Under the pieces are notes generated by a model that did not search any database, was not told the origin of the DNA, and saw nothing but the letters and a program-made list of their open reading frames with translations. 64,000 nt of DNA. Source: Paracentrotus lividus (taxonomy: Eukaryota > Echinodermata > Echinoidea > Camarodonta > Echinidae). The stretch is taken from positions 14,921,990-14,985,989 of the forward strand of contig CALNVZ010003433.1 in the NCBI GenBank assembly GCA_940671915.1, written 5' to 3'. Positions 12,001 through 22,794 of the stretch are shown piece by piece. The translations under genes were made by a program, and so were the position numbers. Positions within the stretch are counted from its first letter, which is position 1; each line of letters opens with the position of its first letter.

Positions 12001-15000
12001 AGTCGAAGACGAATCTAATATTTTCTTCAGCGAGTAACAATATTCATGTATCCTACGAAAATTGATCATCCAATATTATGATTATTATTTAGATACCCCC
12101 ATAAACATCCATAAACATCCTTTTGTATCTCAATTGTAAGGGCTCCACTGGCATAGCAATTAAGCTGAAGTTTGATATTTTGCTCAAATAAAAAAAGCAG
12201 TTCAGTTTGATTATGACGTCATGTAGCTGCATGCGCATAATAAATGCGCAACTAATCATACGCCGTGCAATTTGTCACGTGAGCAGCACGCGCACAATGA
12301 TTTCATTGGTCAATGATCATCTTGTGGGCGGGGCAAAATATTCATTGAATCCAATATTGATGATATTGGACAGTTTTCATAGGCATACATGTTAAAATCA
12401 GATTTAATATTTTGTCTCTCTGAATCGACCTCACAGGACGTCAAAAAATATCTGCGCCTCTAAAACCCTACATCTAAATAATTATTTGTAATGTTATTCA
12501 AAGATATTGTCTTTGCACTTGAAAATCTGTACATCGGTGCTTTGACTGACCCACTGCCAATACAGTTGAGCACAATGAATGGGCTTCTCAATCCTAAGGA
12601 TATTGGCTACTTGATAAACAGTGAGTTGTTGCAACAGGAACACAATCCACCTCATATCTACGGTCTGTGCCAGAGTCATTGCAATTAGAATCACAATCAG
12701 TGCTAGAATATGAGGACAAAATACTATAGGCAAATTTTCCCCCCACAAAGGTAAAGAATTTGTATGATGACAAAAAAATTTCCCCTAAAAACTATTTTGG
12801 TTCTCCAAAAACACCTCGTGGGATACCTCAAGATGAAAGAGGGGTAAACAGATTCTCACAGATTAGTTTGGTGTAGAGAAATCAACTGAGAAACTAGTCA
12901 AATACACACAGAGCAGAGATGGTAGGCAGTGAACATTTGTTTATGTGGTAACAGCCCGATAGACTTGCAGGGCTAATAGACCGCAAGGCAGATACCGGGT
13001 CACGATGACCCTAGGACGCTGGGTCACAATATCCTAGGATCGCATTTTCCTGTATGCCCTAACCCAAAGACACCGGGTCACGATGACCCTACAAAAGGGT
13101 CATCATGTCTATAGGCACTGCAGTCTATCGGCCCCACAGACTATAGGGATGTCCCCATCTACGTACTAACCCTCACTGGAAAGCTGGGTTACTTACCCAT
13201 TACTGCTACTGGTGGAGTGTTTGATGGGTGGAGGCTGGGGCTGTGCAGGCTGGCTGGAAGTACTGCTGGCTTGTGAGGAGGAGGAGGTGGAGGAAGAACT
13301 TGTCTGGCTGGTTGGTTGGGCTTGGCTGGCTACAGGCTGAAAAGAAAACGAGATAGGAGGATTACAATGGTGATGTATAACCTGACTCGCAATAGCTATT
13401 GCACAAGCAATAGAATCATTTGCCAACACTTTCTAAACTAATGTACAATTTCATCAAGACCATTAAACCATGTATGTGGTGATTTTTTAATCAACCGGTC
13501 AACAAAAATTGCTACACTTTGCTTGTTCATATTATGAATATTATGATGAATGGGAACAGTAACATGAAGCACAGATGTGAGATTGGACTTTCTATTCAAG
13601 TCAATCGCTAAACATGTCACAGAACCCTGGTCCAAGTTAGATTGAAAAACAGGACTTGTGGCACATACATACATAATTGGATAACTAAGGAAACATTTGT
13701 AAGCTACAGGTATATGGCACAACGTGCTGAAGTCTTGCTGCATTTGTTTCTATACATCTAATTTCAGAGGGAGGGATATCAGCTCTACCCTAAGCCGGCT
13801 ATACCACTGTCTTTAGTGTCTACATGGAGTCTGTGTTTGCAGACTAACGTTTACTTACCTATGAACGATAGTACGCTGGAATCGCAGCATTAGTCTATGC
13901 TTGCGGACTAACATTCACTCACCTGTGATAGATAGTGTGCAGGAATAACAGCATAGCTTTGAAGAAGGTTACCACCTGCAGACAACAGAGTGGTGCCTGG
14001 TGCTAGTTTTCCTGCATTGATGATCTTCACCTGGGCATTGGCAGGCATGATGAATCGTGGTTGGTTACCTGTCCCAACTTGACCAGCGCTTTTATTCTGG
14101 TATGGTAAGGAATTGTAAAAGTAATATGATGTCACTAATAATATCCATAAAACATGCCTGTCTTTAAGGTTTCTTTTCAAACTGTTGATGTAAATGGTCC
14201 TGAGGAATATCATGTATATCCTCAAGTTTAAAATATGGGTCAGGGGTGAGTTGAAGGTCTACAGGGGCTATATGGAAATAAGTCGCTCCAGAGACATATT
14301 CATGTTTTTTAGCACAAGCGGCTTCCAAAGGTATACCAATGTAAATGTAATGCTATTATACTATCAATAGGAAAGTGGCATGTCAAATACTGAATACCAT
14401 AGGTGTCTCTTTTTCCATGATTTAAAGCTGAGTTTTTGTAAATTGAAAAGAATCAGTTAAATTTGTCCACATACTGTTCCATTTATATAAATATACCACA
14501 CAAGAGATGTTTACCTCCATGCATGATTTTGACTGCCCTCCAAAATTTCCTTTACATGTACATACTCAGCTAAATTTTCAACCACAATCTTTGACTCAAT
14601 AAGCTGTCTCACTGGAAGCCAATGTAGTTTTTCCAAGATTGGGTAGATTAAGGCCATGCACTGGTCTGTTCAGTACATACCCTTCACCAAGATAGGCTGC
14701 AAGGTTGATATAAAAACTGTTGGAAAATTCTCAGGAAAAAAACAAAAACAAAAGATGGATATACCTGTGCAGGGGCTATGGGTATGTTGATGGTTCTTGG
14801 GGCTGTTCCTCCTGCTTGCCCCGTAGAGCTAAGGGTAGCCAGCGGAGGGAGGGCCGGTGCTGGGGCAATAGGTTTAGCATTCGCCAACTGAAGGACAGGT
14901 TTAGCTGCAAAATGATAAGAACAAACAAATATCTGAGCAGTGAAACAATTTTATAAATTGTATACTGTTTCATGTACAGCGTCATAACCTTTGAAATAAA

Positions 15001-17304
15001 TGCAGTGTGCAGTTTAATAGACAAATGGCACATACAATGGCACATACAATGTACTGCGAGATGCCATGTCATATGAAGGAATTAACTGATTTTGAATCTT
15101 TCCCAATGTTCCTTTTAATAAGCATTTTGAGCGAGCTTAATCTGGCACATTACCCCTTCTACAATTCTAATCATTTTTTTATTTCTGCTACTTTGAATAT
15201 GGAAATTTTATGCAAGTGATACACTTATCATGATTATGGGAGCATGTTTGGGCACTGTTTTCTAATTGACCCTTTTAATCTAACTTGGGGATTTCCCTAC
15301 CTTGTGTAGCAGTTGTGGTTGTGTTGGTAGTTACGGTCACAAGCCGTACATAGGGGAAGGTCTTGCCTGCCATGCTGACCGCTTGGACATTGCCTTGACC
15401 GGGCAAGCCGCCTGCTGGTCTAATAGCGGTCACTCCAGGGGCCGGGGCTATCTGTTGCTGTGGTTGCCCCGCAGCGTGGATCTGAATGGGTACAGCGGAA
15501 CCACTATTACCAACACCAGATAACTGCTGCACAAATAATTTATAAAATAGTGGAACACAACAAAAAAATGTTAGAATACTAGTAGTTACATGAACGTACT
15601 GTATTTAAATAAAAAAGAACATGAACAAGTGAGGAAATTTAGGTATGAAATCTCCTAAAACTATATAATATGTGCATACAGGTACCATAAAGCCAAAAGA
15701 TTTTTCTTGCTGTATAGTTTTTATTTTGTATAATTTGCTTTTGTAAAACAAAAGTAAGGCTCAATATTGTGAGATGAAAATAAATGGCAATTATGAAAAA
15801 AAAAAAAAATCATTCCCACTTTTAAATAATAGTGAATAATTAGTAATAAAAAATCTTATGTAACATGTACTCAATTTCATTCCAGCTAACAAAGTAGTTG
15901 GATATCCAAATTGTCATCCCTCCTACATTAAATTAAGATCATCTTCAATTGACCCCCCCCCCCCCCCCCCCTCCATTCAGAACTTTCATCAGGAAATGTG
16001 TACATACAGGAACCAAGTTGAGTCCATGTAAAAGTTAAAGGGACCAGAAAGTGAGAAATAATGGAGAAAGCAGAATCATATGGAATTTATATGTTTACTT
16101 CTATGTCCATCATGCAAGCAAGTCTGGCTAAATGAGATAAATGTTAGGCAGCACAAAGTTGACTGACTCGGGCAATTAAAATCATTTGGGTACTTGCATT
16201 TCTTTACAATTCCGTCTTTGACATTACTCTTAGAAGGTCTCACATCTTCAAGGAATTTCCTCAAAAACACATGTCTAGTTAACTTCTGGTTGGCTATGCT
16301 AATCTTGGAGAAAATCAAGGTCTTGCCATCAAAATGCGCAATCACATTTCCAATGTACCACCACCATGTGAAAATGTCAAAGATGTACAGTCCCGCAGTG
16401 GAAATGTGACTGCACCAGTACCGATATTGCTATATTCTTGTTTTATCCAAAACCATCAGGCCTTTTCCCATGTTCTATCAGTTTCTGGACACTTTATGTT
16501 CAGCCCTGAAATTTACATGAAGCACATCTTGTGTCTCTGCTTAATTGTAAACAATAAAACAGACAGGGGCAAAATTTGATCAACAAAACAGGAGGCAGAT
16601 AACACCATGCATACTATATTTACATACTAAAAAGGTAAAACATGTTACATAAATATATGTAAACTGTACATTCATAGGAAATCAGCTTTGCAAGTGATAG
16701 GAATCATATTTGTAAAGTTTTAGATTTCGGCATGTTGGATTTTTCATAACTTCAAGATATGTGTTTTCTCTAATTTCACTCAGAATTCAACCCAATTTGA
16801 TTTCAGGGTAAATTTCCCGCTTAAATCTTCATAATATAGGGGGGATGTGTAACTGTGTACTAGACCTGTGTTAGTTTAGATCCTCATATGGAAGGTAGAC
16901 TGACTACTGCGATTTTGAAATTTACTGGAATGAACAGGACTTAGTAAATTTTGTTCCTTCTTTTTTTAACATTAACAGATAGACGCATATTAAAAAAAAA
17001 AAATGGCAACAGTGAATGGTGTCCAAAGCAACCTGCAAGATTCAAATTTTGTACGAAAAAATACAGCTGCTTAATTTCATGGATATCTTCAGCCTAAGCA
17101 AAAATCAGCCATTTATAATTGTCTACAAATTGTGAAAATCAAAACAAGTTTAACAAACTCTATAATTAAGTCAACTGGAAATGCATAGCAATGAAGTGGG
17201 ATGGAGGGGGATAAGGTGTCTTACTTATCTTATCACTTTCTAAAATTGAACAAGAATACACTGTTTGACTGCTCTCCTAATTCTAATTGAAAAAATGTAT
17301 TAAA

Positions 17305-17341
<37 letters not shown>

Positions 17342-18123
17342 CAAAGGTATTGATGAAAAGAAGGAGAAAGTATACTAACCGATGAGGCAACAGTTGTGTT
17401 CATAACATTGATGACTTTAGCTACAGCTCCTGAACTTAACGTGATTGTTCCCGGCGTTGAACCAATAGATCCTTTCACTAAAATAGTCTGCCCACCTGTG
17501 ACAGAGTTTGATGCAGGGGCAATCTTTTTAGGTGTTGTCGGACTTGCAAGCATAATTGTCTTTGCTGGGCTTTTGGCAGGAGGTAGCGCTATCTTATTTG
17601 ATGGAGCAAGAGTTTGTTTACTTGGTGAACTTGCAATGACAACCCCCTTTGGAATGTTGCTTCCTTGCGTTACAGTTATCACTTTGATAGGTGACCCACT
17701 ACCCAACACCTTCGGATCACTTTGAAATTTAAACGAAGTGTTCGCCGCTCCAGAAACAACGTTTGCCGACGACACAAATGTTTTGTTGCCGGGATTGCGG
17801 GTTATCACCACTTTTGTGACCGTTTGTTCTGATGAGGACGATGGTAGTGCCCGTTTGACGGCTTGCAGGACACTCTTCCCATCGCCATCGTTCTGTAGAA
17901 TGAGTCCTTGTTGGGATAATGTGGCTAACATTTGAGGAGTCAGGACTTGAACTGGTAATGTTCCTCCTCCCGTTGCTCCAGACGTCACTATACGCACTGT
18001 TCCTGGTGTCTGGATGCCATCCAGGCTCTGAAGATTGCTACTTTCTGATTTGATGAGGATATTTCCAGAGAGCTCGCTTCCACCATTAGTCTCCCCTGCA
18101 GCTTTGTCATCATTAGCTGCCAT
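9067..18123 (-). CDS. LIN54: LIN54 (tesmin/TSO1 CXC protein, MuvB core subunit)
   Basis: LIN54 is the DNA-binding subunit of the MuvB core of DREAM and MYB-MuvB; in the nucleus it recognises CHR promoter elements (TTYGAA) of cell-cycle genes. Nine coding exons, 5' to 3': 18123-17380, 15526-15301, 14904-14765, 14096-13923, 13336-13197, 11565-11491, 10890-10650, 9956-9757, 9247-9067. Phases agree throughout and give 706 codons plus TAG, close to the human length of about 750. The N-terminal ~480 residues are low-complexity (Ser/Thr/Pro/Gln-rich) and include a conserved PYVRLVT segment near residue 310. CXC1 (RKPCNC...YCDC, ~485-530) and CXC2 ([17 protein letters not shown] then [20 protein letters not shown], ~560-600) keep all cysteines and both DNA-contacting tyrosines. 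The C-terminal helices ([22 protein letters not shown]) match the family. The first in-frame ATG of the long exon is used. A splice at GTAAAG near 9,087 instead of the TAG stop cannot be excluded. Confidence 0.95.
9757..9956 (-). other. LIN54: LIN54 coding exon 8 (CXC2 end plus coiled-coil), functional copy
   Basis: This is the intact member of a four-copy tandem array of this exon's 5' half. The acceptor CCCCAG is followed by codons for [20 protein letters not shown], and the exon ends at a GTGAGA donor in phase 2. It keeps the full cysteine pattern of the second CXC motif and the [12 protein letters not shown] helix found in other LIN54 proteins, so it is the copy expected in the normal transcript. 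Confidence 0.9.
9990..10124 (-). pseudogene. LIN54 exon-8 tandem copy 2, open and in frame
   Basis: This near copy of the exon-8 5' half retains the acceptor (CCTCAG at 10,125-10,130) and codons for [20 protein letters not shown], with all CXC cysteines present. After that the reading diverges but stays open all the way into functional exon 8. Its acceptor is 168 bp (56 codons) upstream of the normal one, so use of this site would insert 56 residues in frame. It has no evident donor of its own. It may be a decaying copy or an alternative exon extension. Confidence 0.75.
10200..10265 (-). pseudogene. LIN54 exon-8 tandem copy 3, with stop codon
   Basis: The acceptor-like CCTCAG is kept and the first codons read [10 protein letters not shown], then TAG. 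The histidine of the CXC pattern is replaced and later positions are deleted. This copy cannot encode the motif, so it is a decayed exon duplicate. Confidence 0.8.
10330..10414 (-). pseudogene. LIN54 exon-8 tandem copy 4, cysteines lost
   Basis: An acceptor-like CTCGCAG is followed by [20 protein letters not shown]. The frame is open and the NLEESP and ETL residues are recognisable, but most metal-binding cysteines and the histidine are replaced. It lies 149 bp from copy 3, so it is out of phase with the others. It is the most diverged member of the array. Confidence 0.75.
12953..13136. repeat. Fold-back repeat with GGGTCACGATGACCC palindromes
   Basis: The ends pair: GCCCGATAGACTTGCAG on the left and CTGCAGTCTATCGGCCC on the right. 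Between them GGGTCACGATGACCC occurs twice and decayed forms twice more. It lies in a LIN54 intron just downstream of exon 5 and has no coding capacity. Confidence 0.7.
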
Positions 18124-18216
18124 AATGCCCAATTCACGCAGAATATACAAAAGTGAATAATTGTCAGCTCTCCTACAGAGTGTACAGGTGAGAGGAGATA
18201 ATGCTTTGCCAGGTCA

Positions 18217-18276
18217 TCAGTTCCTTGCAACATTGGTACTTGTCTTTAAGATGGTGACCGACATCTCATTAGCCAT
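18217..18276 (-). promoter_or_regulatory. Upstream ORF in LIN54 5' leader (19 codons)
   Basis: The first LIN54 coding exon appears to start at an acceptor (TTTTGCAG) with first exonic base 18,287. A 19-codon ORF beginning ATGGCTAATGAGATG and ending TGA lies before the main ATG at 18,123. It would precede the main start in any transcript spliced to this acceptor and could lower LIN54 translation. Expression is inferred, not shown. Confidence 0.5.
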
Positions 18277-18812
18277 CTTTCGAGTACCTGCAAAATACAT
18301 GTAGATAACAAACATCCTGTTAAAATTTTCTAAAGTACATATGTATTGGGTAATTAGTAGGATTTAAATTTATGGAAATGGATCTATTTGATCTTTTTTT
18401 CCCAAAAATCTTTTGCACCAGGATCATCTAGGGTATTATTGCATAATTCTTCAAATGGATATTTGTAAATTTTTTTACCTGAATACTCAGACCCACCCCA
18501 TTTCTGAATCCTTGATCTACTGCTGTTTAGAAAGTCTTGCAGCGGGTTAATCATAATCTGATAATTTCTTATTTCGAGTTGCTAAATCCTGAGGGATTTG
18601 AAACTAACATTAGATGAAACACAATGAAATTTCACCACCATAAATATGCACATATACCATTTGCATACGAATGGTCTCATTTGCACATGCCCGCTCTGCC
18701 TATATGGATCTCCGAAGCCTGATACCCACGTTAAAATTATGACTCATCACTCTTTGGTAAGTCCTCATTTTTGCTGTTTTATTTCAGAACTAGTGAATAG
18801 CACCATTTGATT

Positions 18813-19320
18813 ACTTAAAGGTGAAGTTCACCCTGGAATTTTATCGGTTTTAAAAAATGCAGAAAAACAAAAGAAAAATATGAGTGAAAGTTTGAAGAAA
18901 ATCGACCCAAAAATAGTGAAGTTATGAATATTTAAAGTTTTGATTTTGTGACGTCACATGCGAGCAGCTCTCCCATGTGTTGTGTATGTAAATTCCGTAA
19001 ATATGTCTTTTTTCATGGTTCTTAATAAAGGAATGGGTTAAATTGATAGAGGCACATATATGAACATAGGTTTGATGATATATCAACCGCATAGGTGAAA
19101 TAAATAATATTTTTCTAAAAAAAATGACACTTTATGGAATTTACATTACATAACACATATGAGAGCAGCTCGCATATGACGTCACAAAATCTAAACTTAA
19201 AATATTCATAACTTCCTTATTTTTTGGTCGATCTTCTTCAAACCTTCACTCATATTTTTCTTTTATTTGTCTGCATTTTTAAAAGCCAATTTAATCCCAG
19301 GGTGAACTTTCCCTTAAAGT
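18813..19320. repeat. Palindromic MITE (~500 bp), AAAGTTCACCCTGG ends
   Basis: The left end reads AAAGGTGAAGTTCACCCTGG and the right end on the minus strand AAGGGAAAGTTCACCCTGGG. Pairing continues inward for well over 100 bp, through TGACGTCACATGCGAGCAGC and its partner. A related half-element appears at about 48,660-48,880. It is a non-autonomous element in LIN54 intron 1. Confidence 0.85.
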
Positions 19321-19683
19321 TCATTTCAACATTACTATTGCACAGATATTGCAGCATTTTAGAGGCACTTTGAGGCAGATTTTGTGAAGGAGGGTATTGC
19401 AATTTTAGTTACTATTTTGGTCTCCATTTTTATTGTGATGAATTAACAGCTTTTGTATTGCTGAGCTGTTGTTTATGATCACCAGTCAAAAAGTTTTACT
19501 TAATTTGGGTCATTCCATCGGGTTGGGGCAATTTCTGTGACATGGAAGCTCAAAAATAAAAGTGCTTCAAATGAGATGAAACAATCATTGGAAGTTAGCT
19601 ACATTACCACTTCAATAAATTCCATTTGCATTTTGTAAATCGACCTTTTCATTCTGAGTATTCAGAGCTACCAGTGTTTACAA

Positions 19684-21056
19684 ATACCACCGTTACAGGG
19701 GACATTTTTTTCAGGATTTGCTTCATTTCTCTCTCCAAGCATCAATTTCAAGTCTCAGTCTCTCATCATACACACAAGCATAATCCATACAATATTTCTA
19801 CTGACTTGAATGGTTATTTCCGACAATTCAAGCTGATTATGAAAGCAATGTGTATGTGAATGTATTCCATTTTCTCCTGTGCCCTCATGTTGTGAACTCA
19901 TCCATTTATAATTTTTTCCTGAAATTCTGAAAATGAAACTTACTGCAAATTGATTGAACCTGAGAGAGTAAGGGATATGTTTCCTATATTGAGAATGATT
20001 TCAGGTTGGGAATCTCCCAAACATATTTCTGATGAAGGTAGGCCCTTCTTTAAGGATACCACCGTTACAGGGACCATCATGTCCCTGTAAGCGAGGTTCA
20101 TTATTAATCTGATAGCCATTGCTGCAGAAGTTTTATTAAAATTTAATAATTAAATTACTTGGTGTAAGGCATAATTTCATTATATTTACTGAATACAAGT
20201 AATTCTTGAATAATTGAAATCAAGTTATGAACTGTAATTGTTAGCGAAATGACATAGCTAATGAACATCTTTCAGAGTATGATGAATTAAATTGGTAATT
20301 TGGACATGTCATTTAATCCAGAGTTTAAGGGTAAAATAAATAAAGGCAGAATCAGAGACTCAGGTGGGTAGATGGTATTACATCCTAGATAATGAACATA
20401 CTTTTGATTTGATGAAGGTCCATGGGAGAATGTGAACCATTTTTTTCCAATGCAGGATCCATGAAATAAAAATGAGTACATGGACCGTGAGGTAAAATAA
20501 ATGGCCGATTCACACCATTTCTTTGATGATAAATCAGTAAAATGAAATTTATATCACTAAGGAGGTCAATATGGTACTCCCACAGCTTTCATTTCTTTGA
20601 GAATATCAATAGAATCATGCTACTGTATGCTATTGCATAGGAGAAAATGTTCATTTTTGTAACCACCCGTTACAGGGGACAGTCAGCGTTAAAAAGCCCC
20701 TAATCGTTCCCCGGGGTGTGCCGCTCAATTTTTTAAGGTCTCCCCCGAAGACATTCACATACGTAACTATAGCTTCCCCAAAAGGCTGCTGAACATCTTT
20801 CATTTTCGAGATCAAGAGGAGTTTGAACCGACCGTTACAAATACGGGGGACATCGACGATCAAATTTGGGAAATGAACATTTTTGCTTGTTCTTTTACAT
20901 CCTATTGCTAACAAGGTTCCTATGATATATTTCTATGACCAGCTCTTAATTTCCTGATGGCAGCATGAGAGTTAGTGCAAATCTATTTTTGAAATAAAAG
21001 GTACTAACCTCAGCTTACAATAATCTGAAGGGGGACAACTCTTGTAACGGTGGTAT
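19684..21056. mobile_element. Element with clustered ACCGTTACAGGGGACA motifs
   Basis: The motif ACCGTTACAGGGGACA or a close variant occurs near 19,687, 20,057, 20,664 and 20,828, and in reverse near 21,040 (TTGTAACGGTGGTAT). Spacer DNA is AT-rich and non-coding. The pattern resembles sub-terminal transposase-binding repeats of a non-autonomous DNA transposon. Exact ends were not found. Confidence 0.5.
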
Positions 21057-22485
21057 TGGCCTATACTTTGGATTTAATTTTTACAGCTACTGTTAGCGTT
21101 TGCCAAGAAAACCTTCTGTCTTTTAAACAATCATTAATGTGCCTGGTAAAAAACACTACAGAGTGTGGCTAAGTCATTAACTTTTGCTGATATATTATAA
21201 TCTTGAAATATTACATGTTTTCATGTCACCTTGGTACCTCTAAAATGAGGGATCAACAGGGAAATATAAGGCATCACAACACTTATCATTTTTTTTTAAA
21301 CACAGAATTTTTCCATCATAAGATCAAATAAACACTTGCCTTCAAATAGAAGCTTCTTACAATATAATTTAAAAAACAACAAATTCAGAATAATACAAGA
21401 TATGAGGGATGTACACAAAAATATGCTGTTGCCCCAACCCTGTGAATTTTCTTTCTCTCTCGATTTTTTTTCCTTTAAGTTGGTTATTTTTATTATTTTC
21501 TTTTAATTTTTGTTTACAAGTTATTTATAATATTCAGATAATTAATCTTTCCGGATTGCCAGTTCTATCAGTCTTTATGAAGTACTGTCCTGACAATCCC
21601 GATCGTGTATACACAAGGGTTTCTCGGGAAAAAGATCCCTATGTCTCTCACGTGCGCTGGTAGAGGGCTCACTTTGGGATATTTGTAAAATTATCTGGAA
21701 ACTAAGCTCAAGAAAGTGAAAGAAAAACCTAAAAAATAGAAAATATTAAAACAAGAAACAAGAAAAAAAACAAAAAAAACTAGACCCTTCCCTGGGAAAT
21801 TGGCTAAAAAAGCGGAACATTATTTTGCATTTTTACCACAAGTCATGATAAGGCAAAAATAATTTTTAAAAGCCCCCAGATTTACATCGTCAAAGATCAA
21901 TGCATTCACTTGTTGAATAAACATGAACCGGGTCATGAGCTTCACGCATTCAGCCTACCAGTACCCATGTATTTCAAGACGTAAAGATCGCAATATTTCA
22001 TTGTGCAAAAACTTAAAAGTTCAAGTGGCAAGTCAGACGATCGAAAACCAGTTAGTAACGAACCAGATTTTTTTTCAAAAAACAAAAATCAAAGTTTGCA
22101 CAAAATTACTTAGATCTAAATTAAATAAGTTAAATAAATAGACCTATTCTCATACAAATATAATTCAATAATGGGTAGAATCTACTGAAGTCAAACATTG
22201 CAAACATAACGCACCCGCACACACACGACATAGTCCTAGGCCTAGCTCATAACTACTCCGCCCCGATAGACTCGGCGCAACTCTCTTCACTCTTCCGTAC
22301 ATTTCTCGCCTATGGATCTATTTCCTTTTACGTGGCGCACCGCTGGTGCAGTTCATGTAACAGGACCATTGTAAAACGACAAATTTCATGCTTAAAATGC
22401 AACCAATTAATTTTATATTTCACAATCGGTTTCATCATTTTCGTATAACATATATTACTCAGTGAATAATAAAAAAATATCTTAC

Positions 22486-22600
22486 CAATGATACGAAAAT
22501 CCTGTCTTAATTGAAGGTATCGACGTTGTCCATTTGTTCAAAATCACGCGCCGATCATTGATGGTGTCCCAATTCGGCCTATTGTAATATTTTGGGATGT
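22486..22600 (-). other. LIN54: Probable LIN54 untranslated first exon
   Basis: On the minus strand a strong donor (ATTG then GTAAGATAT, GT at 22,485-22,484) ends a comparatively GC-rich stretch containing GCGCGTGATTTTGAAC. It lies upstream of the LIN54 coding exon and facing COPS4, which suits a 5' UTR exon joined to the acceptor at 18,287. The 5' limit is approximate, since no cap site can be seen. Confidence 0.5.
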
Positions 22601-22794
22601 ACAAAAAGTAGCCCAGCCTCGGATAATATATATATTTGACAAAATTAGTAACATTATATTTTATTTATAAAAAATCATCATGAATTAAATATTTCATACA
22701 CATCCTGTATTAATTTTTAGGCGATGCTATTGAAAAATTAGGAAATATGTTTAAAGATGCTTGATTTACCATGGAATTTTCAGTCTCGTTCAAC
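22487..22794. promoter_or_regulatory. Shared bidirectional promoter region of LIN54 and COPS4
   Basis: The inferred first exon of LIN54 (minus) and the ATG of COPS4 (plus, 22,795) lie about 0.3 kb apart, so both transcripts must start here. No clear TATA box is placed for either. A TTTGAA word (minus strand, 22,538-22,543) matches the CHR consensus bound by LIN54 itself, next to GCGCGTG. Human LIN54 and COPS4 are also adjacent and divergent, which supports a functional shared promoter. Confidence 0.6.
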
